Notes: generated by a model not told the origin, from the letters alone. A stretch of DNA of 64,000 nt from Ulva prolifera (GCA_023078555.1 CM041202.1:1608022-1672021); one strand, 5' to 3'. Positions 49,251 to 59,202 are shown, counted from the first letter of the stretch. Translations and numbers: made by a program.

Positions 49251-49589
49251 ATCCCCAAACACACACAAGCCGCGTTTCCTTGACGCCACCGACCGATGGC
49301 CTCTGACTCCAGCTAGGCCGGGTCCGATGGGCGTGCGGGATGCCTTCGTAGGGACTGCGGAGACGGCTTGGGCGATGCATGCATGTCCTGGGTACGGCGC
49401 GGCGTGGGCCGGCGGGGCTGCGCGGCGGTGTGTCATGCTGGCGTGGTGTGCTATGGCTCGGGGGGGGCGGGGGTGGGGTTTGGGGCTAGGGCGGCCCCCG
49501 GCAGTCGGGCGGCCATGATGGGCGGCCTCAGGCAGCAGTGTTTTCGGTGTGGCCCTGTCGTACGGCGGCGGGCGTTGTGGTGTTAGCGG

Positions 49590-50301
49590 TTGTGTTGTTG
49601 TGTGTTACAAGGGAAAAAGCCGGAGGGCCGGTAGCACCGCCAGGACCAAAAGGGAGAGCATGAGAAACGCAATGCGCACGTAGCAGAAGAGCAACAGCCA
49701 ACGCCAAGGCACAACAAGCACCCACACACCCCCACACTCCTACACACCACCACACGAACCACCCCCCACACGCACCTCCACACACACCCACCCCCAAACG
49801 CCCCGACACACGTGTGCACTGACACCCGACCCACGCGCCGACGCACCCGCACGCGGCCCAGACCCAACCCCCAACACACACACCCACGCGCCAATACGCT
49901 ACACGACCCCGCCACCCGCGTGGCAGCGGCAGCCCCATGCAGCGGCCTGGCCGGCGCCTGCCCCACACGGAAGCCGCCGGGGGCCCCCAGGACCCCCGCC
50001 CCAATGCCCCGACCAGGCCAGCCCCGAGCGCCGGAACAACACACACGGGGGCGCCCCCACCCGCCAACCCATCCGGAACGGAGCACGCCCGAGGCGCGCT
50101 GTGTTCGGGGGTCGGGGCACACGGCAGAGGCAGCACACGCCGTCTATCAGTGCGTCCGAGCCTCGGACGGCGCCCGGCCCGCGAGAGAGCGACGAGGACG
50201 CCACGGGCAACTCGCCGCTCAGGCCGGATGGCCAGTGAGCGGCGAGAGATCATCACATGGGACCGTAAGTCCCATCAGTACTGCCTTGTGTTGTTGTGTG
50301 T
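49590..50301 (-). mobile_element. Family A retroposon, longest copy (680 bp), perfect 16-bp TSD
   Basis: The 680-bp insert 49606-50285 is flanked by identical TTGTGTTGTTGTGTGT at 49590-49605 and 50286-50301. Its left end (minus-strand 3' end) is the family terminus, seen on the plus strand as TACAAGGGAAAAAGCCGGAG then GGTAGCACCGCC. The rest is very GC-rich with long CA/CCACACC tracts. Open frames on the minus strand (for example to 50256) are low-complexity Gly/Val/Cys/Arg with no recognisable reverse transcriptase, so it is non-autonomous or heavily truncated. Confidence 0.8.
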
Positions 50302-50339
50302 GGGCCGTGGGGTCTGTGCGTGCGTGTATGGGTGTGTGG

Positions 50340-50496
50340 GTGTGTGCTTGGCGGTCTGCGGATCTGTGTCGTTTGCTGCGCCGGTGATGGGTTTTCTGGG
50401 CGTGGTGGGTGTTGCGTGCGTGGGTGTCTGGGTGGGTGCTTCGTCTGCTTGCTTCTTTTGCGGCACTGCCCGCCTTGCTGCCTTTGTCCTTGTAAC
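50340..50496 (+). repeat. Family A retroposon, copy with the 47.8-kb body type
   Basis: TTGGCGGTCTGCGGATCTGT, CGCCGGTGATGGGT and GCTTCGTCTGCTTGCTTC match the copy at 47783-48002, followed by the terminus ending TTTGTCCTTGTAACAC. The 5' limit and TSD were not found. Confidence 0.7.
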
Positions 50497-50614
50497 ACAC
50501 AAGCCGCCCACCACATACCCACAAGCACACCCACACGCCCACCCCCACCCACACCGTGCGAAACAGCCAGGCGCAAGAGCCCCGACAGCACACGCAGCCA
50601 AGGCTGCCGAACAG

Positions 50615-50716
50615 TGGGCAGACTGTGTGTAATGGGCAGACTGTGTGTAATGGGCAGACTGTGTAATGGGCAGACTGTGTGTAATGGGCAGACTGTGTAA
50701 TGGGCAGACTGTGTGT
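50615..50716 (+). repeat. Tandem repeat with alternating 18- and 16-nt units
   Basis: Six copies of TGGGCAGACTGTGTGTAA, some lacking one GT (16 nt). Each unit carries ACTGTGT, similar to the ACACA-type family A insertion sites nearby. Confidence 0.9.
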
Positions 50717-51559
50717 ACAGTTAGGCATGCCTGCGGACTCTGCTGGAGCTGTGGTGCACTTGCTAGGCAGGTCCAAGGAGCATGCAATGGAGATGTGAAT
50801 GGAGATGTCAAATTTCCACGGACGAGACGATGGTTGGGCTGCCAGACTCGGCTCTGAAGACACGAGACTCGTCAAGCACAGGCTGGCTATAGCCTGGCCA
50901 AATGCACACGTACGCAGGAGCTGCACATGCACGTGTTGACGTTGCAATTGCGTCAAAGACAGCTGTGGCCGTACTGCACGAGGGGCACCAGCATCACCGG
51001 AAGCGGTGCTCATCTGTGACCACGCCGTTCTTGGCTCAGAAAAGCTGAGTGCTCTGCTACGCATGGAAACAATACTCGCACAGGCATCCATCGCGCATCC
51101 GGCAGGGCCATGACAAGCTGCCTGGTCAGAATGCAACTCACCTGTGTCATGTTCGCGGCAGCCAACATGTGTATCTATGTTCTCCATGGCGCGATGCTGA
51201 TGGCCACGCTTGATGCACTCAGCAACTGAAACGAACGGCCTCGTACAGGCGCCGGCGAGCAGTCAGAGCAGCTCCATCAACTGACAAACAACCATGGACA
51301 ACCTCTTTCTATCATTGCTTGCCTCTATGACGTCGGCGTATACGTGCCTGGGGATAGTCTCTGGACCTCAGAGGCCGCAACGTCACTCATCTGACAGATG
51401 AAGAACTCTTCCAGTCGGTGGAACAAAACATTGTATCTGGTGTGCATCAGCAGCTAGTTTGATACTTCTGCAGGTCTTGCAACAGTTGTCGCACGGCGTC
51501 ATCAATGCCAGTGGTGCAAGGTACCTGACAGACGGCAGCTCGCGTGGAACGCACTGAAT
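50717..51559. other. Gene-poor stretch
   Basis: No exon, tRNA or repeat family was recognised; only short ORFs. Confidence 0.4.
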
Positions 51560-51766
51560 CACACAAGGCAGAGATACTGCCCGCCTTGCTGCCTTTGTCA
51601 TTGTAACACAAAGCACAGACGCTGTGGCCGGCGCGGGTGCTGGTGGTGCGTCGGTGTGTTGGTGTGTGCTGCGTGTGGCTTGTTGCGTGGTGTGCGGTTC
51701 CCCTGGTTGCTGCTCGCGGTGCTACCTGCCTTGCTTGCTTTGTCTTTGTAACACAAGGCACAGACG
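51560..51766 (+). mobile_element. Two stacked family A copies, second with 16-bp TSD
   Basis: A family terminus (about 51572-51605) is followed immediately by a second insert, 51622-51750 (129 bp). The second is flanked by ACACAAAGCACAGACG (51606-51621) and ACACAAGGCACAGACG (51751-51766), 15 of 16 identical. It therefore appears to have landed at the ACAC tail of the first. It has GTGCGGTTCCCCTGGTTGC and ends TTTGTCTTTGTA. Confidence 0.8.
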
Positions 51767-53247
51767 ATATCCTTATTTTGTTCACCGGTGATGAAAGTCA
51801 CATGCCGCAGAGTGAGTTCACGCCTGACGTCATAGAAGTTGACACGCACGCACACATTCTGCTGTCAACACGACCATGCCCATCGACGCTCGCACTAATT
51901 TGCCAACTCCGCTGTCTCCGCTCCGCACAGGAAGCTCCATCAGCTGCAGCTACCTGTCTGTATTTGGCACCCGTACCGGCCGTTATGTGGGTATACAATC
52001 AGATGAGTTCGATGTCGCACAGGCGATACAAGCGATGCACTCCCACGCCGCGTGTTGAAGCTGCGGTGATCGCATCTTCACAACGCAAGCATGCCACGTT
52101 CAACGTCCATGTGGATTGCATAAATTCGGGACATGCTGACACGCGATGCAGCTGCAATGCGCATGCCGGTCCCGGATCCCCGCTGAAACAGGTCTGTTGT
52201 CCAAATTTCTCACCAAGTGTCGGGCCAAGGCGACGGACTTGCCGCTGAAAGCCGAGCTGTAACACAGCTTATGTCAGCGAGCGCAGCCCGCTGGCACCTG
52301 TCCCTCAGAGCGCCATGGCGCGCCACTCGGTCTTCACCATCGGGATTCCCTCCGCGGCTGGGGCTAACAGCCCTTTGTTGCTTCAACTTTAATCTCAAAG
52401 CACCCTTACAGTTGACATGCGATGAAGCAAAAGAAAGGTAAAGTGACCCCTTGTAGCCTCTGAATCGTTCTAACGTTACGACTGTAAAGTAAACCAGTGT
52501 TTTATATCAGGTTGAAATGGTGGTTAAGATAAATTTACAGCTCTAATGACAGGCCCTTTAGAGCACTGGTCCCGGCGCAGCGCGAACGCGGGCAGATTAT
52601 GTGGATTTGGGCCTATAGCTAGATCATCGCACACGCAGGCTCACTTTGCTCGATGCGGGTGTTGAGGGGCCGTTGTTCTGCGGGGGAATGCTAACTGTGG
52701 CTTGGGTGTGGCATGCTGAGGTGACAACGTTAACACAGTTCCAGATCTTGACCTACAGGTACAGGCTGTGCCGCACAGCGGTGCCGCCTGCCTACCTTAT
52801 TCACTAGGGTCATGGCGAGCTCGCCATGACCCTGTGGCATGGAGGGATGCACATGAGTCATGTGACACACATTTTTTCCCTTAAATAGATATTTTTCCTG
52901 GGATTCGCGTTGTCTGTTCACCTGACAGATGTCCAGGTGTCATTGGCATAGGTTCATCAGCTGTCCTGGCGACCAGTCCCACTCAACGCTGCTATCATGT
53001 GCCATGTGATAAGGCTGGTGCTGCCTCAAAGGACTGCGGCATCAGAGGAAGCACATTCACAATCTCTGGCTACACAAACCGCATGTGCCACATGCATACA
53101 GAACTTGAACCAAGGGAACGCCGTCCAGTCTTGGCCAGCTTTCATCTCCCGAGGTCATGGCCGTACCCACAAAGACAACTCCCCAAGAACGTGGCTACGA
53201 GTGCGGACCACAATGCATTCTGGAAACGACAGCCCCGTCCAGCAAGC
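51767..53247. other. Gene-poor stretch left of the LTR element
   Basis: No supported exon. A perfect short hairpin, ATGGCGAGCTCGCCAT, lies near 52811-52826. No other structure was recognised. Confidence 0.4.
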
Positions 53248-53252
53248 TCGCA
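53248..53252. repeat. Target-site duplication, left (TCGCA)
   Basis: TCGCA directly abuts the left LTR and recurs at 59406-59410 directly after the right LTR. Five bp is the usual duplication for Ty3/gypsy integrases. Confidence 0.9.
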
Positions 53253-53455
53253 TGAAGCCGTTGAGGATAGATAGTAATGTTTACACGAGATAACGATTAG
53301 AATACTGAGTCGAAATCCGTAGGTAAACTGTGGCGTCTTGCCTTATGTACCTATTGTGTTCAGAACAGTGTCAGCTGTGCCACAATGGCAGCAGCCCGCA
53401 GCGCTGCAGTACTCGAGATAACGAGGTACAGTGCAGCTGCAGCGAAATGGCATCA
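53253..53455 (-). repeat. 3' LTR
   Basis: 203 bp, starting TGAAGCCGTTGAGG and ending AATGGCATCA on the plus strand; read as identical to 59203-59405. Confidence 0.96.
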
Positions 53456-53456
53456 G

Positions 53457-53468
53457 TCCTCCCCTCTA
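53457..53468 (-). other. Polypurine tract
   Basis: The minus strand reads AGAGGGGAGGA immediately before the 3' LTR, the expected primer for plus-strand DNA synthesis. Confidence 0.8.
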
Positions 53469-53534
53469 GCTGTATGCTGCACAGGAGAAGATAGCACACA
53501 ATCAAAATCAAAACAACAGCAGAGCAGACAAAGC

Positions 53535-56500
53535 TCAGCTCAGGCCTTCTCGATCAGGGCCGAAATAATCATGCAAGGCGTTTTCCCAAACTACATCCAC
53601 CTCATCGTCACTTCCGTAGTCTTCTTCGACTTCAACTTCTTCGATTATTGATGAACCGTAGCTCTTGACTGACGCACACTTCAACTTCTCTGTGCGCTTG
53701 AATTTCCTCTCAAACAACTTCAACAACTTCCTTTCTTCTGGCTCTTGCAGCTTGCTCTGATGAAGCCATTCAACCCCGCCATCATGCCTCACCACGAAGT
53801 ACTCCGCAGGGATGTCCAGTAAGGATGATAGACGTGATGGAGCTCTACCAGCAGCTCGTTTGCGATCTAGGATCTGCACAATTGGATTGTAAGAGGGCTG
53901 CGGATGTAAAGCCGGGTAAGAAACATCAATGTCAGTCGTCCCGTCGTGCAGCCATGGGCGCACATCACAAACGTTGAAAACGTTGTGGATTCGAGAATAA
54001 GCGTCAGGCAAATTCAACGTAACTGTACCATGCTCAGAGACAGTGACAACCTGAAACGGACCAACGTATTTAGGTTGCAACTTCGGCACTTGTGTAGACG
54101 TGCGAACAACATCCAACACTTTGGTAGACACCTTGACCATGTCACCTGCCTGATAGACATGCGCACGATCAGATGCTTTGTGAGCACGGATCATGCCTTG
54201 TCGTGCATCCTCGAGTTCGAGGTGTACTTTGGCGAACTCGTCAACGCGCTCGTGTAGCCACACTTCGACATCAATGTGAGGCGATTGCGTCAAACCAGTG
54301 AGAGGTGCACGCAAATCACGAGGACACCAACCAAACAGTAGTCTGTGAGGCGTATATCCTGTAGCAGAATGTACAGTGTTGTGATATGCGAACAGAAACG
54401 CTGGGACTCTGCGTTCCCAATCAGTCTGATACTGGTTCACGTATGAACGCAATGATGTGAGAAACACGCGATGGAATTGTTCCGTTTGACCATCGGTCTG
54501 AGGGTGGTACCCAGAGGAGAGCCGCAATTCGACTCGGAGGAAGCTCTTGAGAGCTTGCATCATCGACGCAGTCAGTCTGGTGTCGCGATCACCAATGATC
54601 ACTTCAGGTAAACCAACCCAGCTAAAGACTCGCTCCCACAGGATGCGGATTGTGTCCTTAGTGGTCGAATGCGTAGCGATCGGGACAATGATAGCCCATT
54701 CACTGAATTTGTCGACGATATTCAGTACAGAATCGTAACCTTCAGCAGTCGTAGGAAGTCCTTTCAACCAATCGAGTGTGATTGTATGGAAAGGTCCTTT
54801 CGGTACCTCCAGTGGATGAAGCGGAGGCTTCGGCTGAACTGTAGGCTTGTTCAATTGACATTTCGTGCACCGCAAGACGTAGTCTTTCATGTCTTGGCGC
54901 ATAGACTGCCAATAATAATGCTGCGAAATAGCATGATAACTCTTCTCCCAACCGAAATGTCCGGCCAATGGGGAGTCGTGATACTCTGACAGCAACGAAC
55001 GACGCAGCAGGCCTTGGTCAGGCACGTACACCGCATGCACCTTGTCACGAACGTAGTACAATACACCGTTGTGTAGCGCGTAATGCGAGGTCTTCGAGAC
55101 GTGCACTGGGCCTTGCAGCGCTCGTTTATAGAGCCTGTAGGACTGTCTGTTCTGCTTGACTGCAGTCTGAATGCGACTGAGCCAGTTATCGTACGGCGCG
55201 ACTGCACCGATAATCATTAGCTTAAGATCTGGTCGACGTGACAGATCGTCAGCGAAGTCATTCGAGTCACCCGGAATGTACTTGACAGTGAGGTTGAACT
55301 CGGACAGGAACTGCTGCCAACGGACCTGACGCGCTGAAAGCGACGCCTGTGTCATGAAATGTTGCAGCGGCCTGTGATCAGTCTGACAAATGACTTTGAA
55401 CTCAGATCCGTACAGAAAGTGTCGCCAGACACGTAGTGCCAACACGATAGCGAGGAGTTCTCGCTCGTGCACAGGATAATTTCGTTCAGCGTGGTTGAGG
55501 CTGTGTGAGAAGAACGTTATGGGACGTCTTTGCTTTGGAACAGGCTCCTGTTCGAGGGATGCACCAACTGCATAATTAGATGCATCTGTGACAACAAAGA
55601 AAGGTTTCGATGTGTCTGGGTGCATTAGCACTGGTGCGTCGAGGACTGCTTGCTTGAGCTTGCACAAGGCAGATTGCTCGCGGTCGCCCCAACGCCATGG
55701 CGTGCTCTTACTAGTGAGCTCTGTGAGAGGAGCAGCAACATCTGCGTAGTTCTTGATATACGCTCGCCAGAACCCGAAGGTCCCGAGCAGAGAGCGCACT
55801 TCAGACACATTGTTTGGTTCAGGCCAACGCTGTAGTGCCTCCCCCCGGAGAGGGTCGATGGCCATGCCATCGGCGCTGACAATGTGACCGAGAAAATCGA
55901 TCGTAGTCTGCAGCCACATGCACTTTGACGGCTTAACGTACAGTTGCCGTTCACGCAGCCGTTGTAAAACAGCTCGAATGTGCATCAGGTGCTCTTCACG
56001 AGAGCGACTGAATATGCAAACATCGTCAAGATAGATTGCGATGAAATGCAAGAAGGACAAATACTGGCCCGAAGGCAGCTGTACATTATCCCTGAACGCA
56101 TCGTCCATCAGAAACTGGAACGTTGACGCTGCACCGCACAAGCCCATAGGCATGACAAGGAACTCGAAGTTCCCATACGGCGTGGTGAACGCAGTCTTAG
56201 GTATATCCTCCTTTTTCATTCGGACTTGATAGTACCCATCGAGCAAGTCCAGCTTGCTGAAGTAACATGCACCAGACATGCGTGTGAGCAGGTCTGCAGT
56301 ACGCGGCAACCGGTACGCAATCCTGTTGAGTGTTTTCGAATTCAATTTGACGTACGAAATGACCATACGCCAGGAACGTTTGCCTGTAACTGGATCAGGC
56401 TTCTTAGGCACAAACAGCACGGGCGCAGCCCATGGTGACAGGGATGGCTTGATCCAGCCTTTCGCGATGAAATCAGCAATGTACTGCTTAATTATCGTAT

Positions 56501-57506
56501 GTTCCTCAGCCGTAAACGGCAATGGAGGACGCGACGAAGGCGTAACGTCCGGCGCGGTTTCAATCGTGTGTTCGATTATGGACCCATCTGCAGCGGTCCG
56601 CACAGGTGGCAGACCGCCTGGAATCTGAGGCACCAAAACGTCCTTGAACTCGGCAAGTAGTTTGCGCATTTCCGGATCGTCAGCTCCAGGAGCTTGATCC
56701 TCTGTGACAGCGCGCAGTTCAGGCGTTACACAGGCCATGAACGCTTGCTGCACTTGCTCAGCTGGCATATGTTTCACGTCTGCCGCAAACTGTTGAAACG
56801 TACAGAGTTCGATGAAATCGGACTCGAATTCTGGGACAGAATCCTCAGAGTGTGCGTGAAGCACGACAGTGCTGCCATTGTAATTAAGGCGCATAGTGCG
56901 TGCGTGTGGAGCTAGCACCGCATGGTGCGCATCCATGAAATCCATGCCGAGTGTGGCATGAAACTGTGGCATGTCCACAACCAAGAAATGGTGTTTCGCT
57001 CGAAACGGCCCAAGCTGCACCCACATGGAGTGAACCTGTCCGATAATCGGCGCGGACGAGCCATTGGCCAGCTTGGCCGAAGAGGCATATTCGCGAGTGC
57101 GAATTCCTCTTGTGTCACAGAATTCTTTCGAAATGAAAGAGTGTGACGCGCCGGTGTCGGCCAGGAAGAGGCAATACTCATGGAGTGCTTGCCCTTCGAA
57201 GGTCATAGACCTTTTGCCCACCGGCAAAGAGCATATGGTGATACCACCTTGCCCTGGAGCTGAGGATTTCTCCTCACTTGTGCTCGAAGCCTTGCGGCTT
57301 GACTTGCCCAGAGGCAAAGCGTCCCGAGGACGCGAGCCACGTTCTCTAGAGAGACGGGCACGAGTGTGACGAGCATCACTCGAAGATGAATCAGACACGT
57401 CATAGACGAGGTCGTCATCACCGTATGCACCCTCAAGGGGCGCGAACTCGTGTTCGAGTTCGGGGAACGGTTGTTTCCGAGCCTCGAAAACAACTCGCCC
57501 GGGCAT
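53535..57506 (-). CDS. Ty3/gypsy pol polyprotein (PR-RT-RNaseH-IN-chromodomain)
   Basis: 1,323 codons with no interruption. Aspartic protease LADTGASHSF (Asp ~117). Reverse transcriptase about 330-520 with motif A FSKLDLLDGYYQV (Asp 419) and the active site YLDD (491-494). RNase H starts at FFVVTDASNYAVGASL (Asp ~640). Integrase zinc finger has H~842, H~849, C~879, C~882; the catalytic core has TLDWLKG (Asp ~911), IGDRDTRL (Asp ~972) and DGQTEQ (Glu ~1008). A C-terminal segment, PIVQILDRKRAAGR through EYFVVRHDGGVEWLHQ, resembles a chromodomain that steers integration to modified histones. The polyprotein copies the RNA to DNA and inserts it. The frame is open upstream of the first ATG and overlaps the end of gag in the -1 frame, so frameshifting is possible. 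Confidence 0.96.
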   Translation of the reverse strand: MPGRVVFEARKQPFPELEHEFAPLEGAYGDDDLVYDVSDSSSSDARHTRARLSRERGSRPRDALPLGKSSRKASSTSEEKSSAPGQGGITICSLPVGKRSMTFEGQALHEYCLFLADTGASHSFISKEFCDTRGIRTREYASSAKLANGSSAPIIGQVHSMWVQLGPFRAKHHFLVVDMPQFHATLGMDFMDAHHAVLAPHARTMRLNYNGSTVVLHAHSEDSVPEFESDFIELCTFQQFAADVKHMPAEQVQQAFMACVTPELRAVTEDQAPGADDPEMRKLLAEFKDVLVPQIPGGLPPVRTAADGSIIEHTIETAPDVTPSSRPPLPFTAEEHTIIKQYIADFIAKGWIKPSLSPWAAPVLFVPKKPDPVTGKRSWRMVISYVKLNSKTLNRIAYRLPRTADLLTRMSGACYFSKLDLLDGYYQVRMKKEDIPKTAFTTPYGNFEFLVMPMGLCGAASTFQFLMDDAFRDNVQLPSGQYLSFLHFIAIYLDDVCIFSRSREEHLMHIRAVLQRLRERQLYVKPSKCMWLQTTIDFLGHIVSADGMAIDPLRGEALQRWPEPNNVSEVRSLLGTFGFWRAYIKNYADVAAPLTELTSKSTPWRWGDREQSALCKLKQAVLDAPVLMHPDTSKPFFVVTDASNYAVGASLEQEPVPKQRRPITFFSHSLNHAERNYPVHERELLAIVLALRVWRHFLYGSEFKVICQTDHRPLQHFMTQASLSARQVRWQQFLSEFNLTVKYIPGDSNDFADDLSRRPDLKLMIIGAVAPYDNWLSRIQTAVKQNRQSYRLYKRALQGPVHVSKTSHYALHNGVLYYVRDKVHAVYVPDQGLLRRSLLSEYHDSPLAGHFGWEKSYHAISQHYYWQSMRQDMKDYVLRCTKCQLNKPTVQPKPPLHPLEVPKGPFHTITLDWLKGLPTTAEGYDSVLNIVDKFSEWAIIVPIATHSTTKDTIRILWERVFSWVGLPEVIIGDRDTRLTASMMQALKSFLRVELRLSSGYHPQTDGQTEQFHRVFLTSLRSYVNQYQTDWERRVPAFLFAYHNTVHSATGYTPHRLLFGWCPRDLRAPLTGLTQSPHIDVEVWLHERVDEFAKVHLELEDARQGMIRAHKASDRAHVYQAGDMVKVSTKVLDVVRTSTQVPKLQPKYVGPFQVVTVSEHGTVTLNLPDAYSRIHNVFNVCDVRPWLHDGTTDIDVSYPALHPQPSYNPIVQILDRKRAAGRAPSRLSSLLDIPAEYFVVRHDGGVEWLHQSKLQEPEERKLLKLFERKFKRTEKLKCASVKSYGSSIIEEVEVEEDYGSDDEVDVVWENALHDYFGPDREGLS

Positions 57507-57514
57507 AGCGAAAG

Positions 57515-58354
57515 TTAATTCGCTTGGGCTCTTTCAATTGGCTTCCCACGCCACTTACCCTCTTTCTTCAACTGAATCACTCGCTTGCAATCGTCAGTGT
57601 TATGCGATGTGCTCTTGTGGTATGCACAGTACTTGCCAGTTTTTTGCAATGCATTGACTTGCGGGGCCACGTTCTTACCGGGGGCACCGGCAGGAACCTT
57701 TCGATTCTTTAGACGTTCGCTGCGCTCAATATCTTCAGCTATTTTAACAATTTCATCAAGCGTGTATGCGCGACCAGCACGGATCTGCTCGTGAAAAACC
57801 AAGTCGGACAATGCCGGTTTGAGACCGTGGACAAATTGGTCCACGATGTCGTTGTCGGACAGACCAGTACCGTTCAACGCGATTTGCGACGACAACTGTA
57901 ATAACGCTGTGTAATACTTGTTCACTGTATCCCCGTCATGTTGACGGAAGCGGCGAAACTGACGACGCAAATACGATGTGTCAATGTCCGAGGCACCGAA
58001 ACGCTTCTTAAAAGCTTCGACAAAATCATCTAGCGTCGAGAACTCATGAAACTTGAGCTGACACCACGTGGATGCTGGCGAACTCAGCGGAAAGCAACTT
58101 TGCACAGCAACTAGCTTGGCATATTCGGGAAGTGAACGTTCCAACGTGAATACTCGTTCGACGCGTGCCAAGAAGTGCGATGCATGCACACGAGTTTCAG
58201 GCGTACCAGTAAACTCAGGCAAAGAGATAGTACCTTTTGGCAATAACTGGTTCAAAGTTGCACCAGTTGTCGTACTAGTAGAAGGAACATTGTGGGACGA
58301 TGGTGGATTACCTTGTCCTTGAGATCCGGAACCGGCGGGTTGGTTTTGGGACAT
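57515..58354 (-). CDS. Ty3/gypsy gag polyprotein
   Basis: Chosen start MSQNQPAGSGSQ (58354), 279 residues; the same frame is open upstream to an ATG at 58735, giving up to 406. The core shows the retrotransposon gag fold typical of the group: LPEFTGTPETRVHASHFLAR (region), then WCQLKFHEFSTLDDFVEAFK and LRRQFRRFRQHDGDTVNKYY. A zinc knuckle-like C-X2-H-X5-H-X4-C, CAYHKSTSHNTDDC, lies near the C terminus. Gag forms the particle that packages the element RNA. Its stop (57515-57517) lies 8 nt before the pol ATG, in another frame. Confidence 0.93.
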   Translation of the reverse strand: MSQNQPAGSGSQGQGNPPSSHNVPSTSTTTGATLNQLLPKGTISLPEFTGTPETRVHASHFLARVERVFTLERSLPEYAKLVAVQSCFPLSSPASTWCQLKFHEFSTLDDFVEAFKKRFGASDIDTSYLRRQFRRFRQHDGDTVNKYYTALLQLSSQIALNGTGLSDNDIVDQFVHGLKPALSDLVFHEQIRAGRAYTLDEIVKIAEDIERSERLKNRKVPAGAPGKNVAPQVNALQKTGKYCAYHKSTSHNTDDCKRVIQLKKEGKWRGKPIERAQAN

Positions 58355-59186
58355 ATCTAGTTCCGGGTCGACGTATAAATGAACACGAGGTGGACGATGG
58401 CTACCAGAACGAGTAGCACGACCGAATTCAAAGATCAAAGAGACCGTCATATTGCATGTTGCCTCGAGCACGCGCTCTTGAAATGGGGCGCATGCGTGCT
58501 TGGGGTAGTGCTTGTGCACATGCATTCGAGATCGCAATCGCGAAAACTCGCGACGCGGAATATTCGAAGGACCCCTGTGGGACCTTAAAGGACATACCAA
58601 GGTCCTAGAATTGTCGGTGGCCGCCGACAAATAGGAAAAGCTAGATGAGGCGTGCCGAGGGGGCGTAGCTAGCGCCCAACGTACGGCTCTAGCGAGTAGA
58701 CAATCGAAAATAGCTTCCAAACGACCAAAATTCATGATACTAGCGATGAGCCAGTATGGGACAAGTCCGTGTGTGCGGGGCTGCTCAGAAAATCAGCATT
58801 TGTATGTGACGAGCGTGCTCTATGTGGGGTGCGGAGCACTCGCCCACATGTGAACAACGGCCCGGAGCAATCCGGCGCCGACATTCAAGACTTTGCGCCT
58901 TCCTAACGTATAACTTACGTGTCGACAGAAGTTAATCGCAGACGAAAAATCACGGCAATTCGAGAATTCGTCCACAAAAACTAACACTCGTGCACATAGC
59001 AACACCATACGGGCGGCGTCACGGGAGCCCAACACAAGCAACCCGAGACACTCCGATTGGGGATCGTAAGATGACTCAGAAATGTTGTCGATAGTAGCAA
59101 CAAAACTATCATGATACGCGTGCATTTGAAGCATCGGGTTCAAACCTTTAACCCCGTGGGGCATAGTGCACGCGATCAAAGTGAAA

Positions 59187-59200
59187 CATCACCGATACCA
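59187..59200 (-). other. Primer-binding site (initiator-tRNA type)
   Basis: Two nt inside the 5' LTR the minus strand reads TGGTATCGGTGATG. The first seven bases complement a tRNA ending GATACCA, as initiator-Met tRNA primers do in many gypsy elements. Confidence 0.75.
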
Positions 59201-59202
59201 AC

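Noticed and set aside
49528-50256. 242-codon minus-strand frame in the 680-bp family A copy
   Set aside because: Low-complexity Gly/Val/Cys/Arg from CA/GT-rich DNA, crosses the TSD, and has no reverse transcriptase or other motif.
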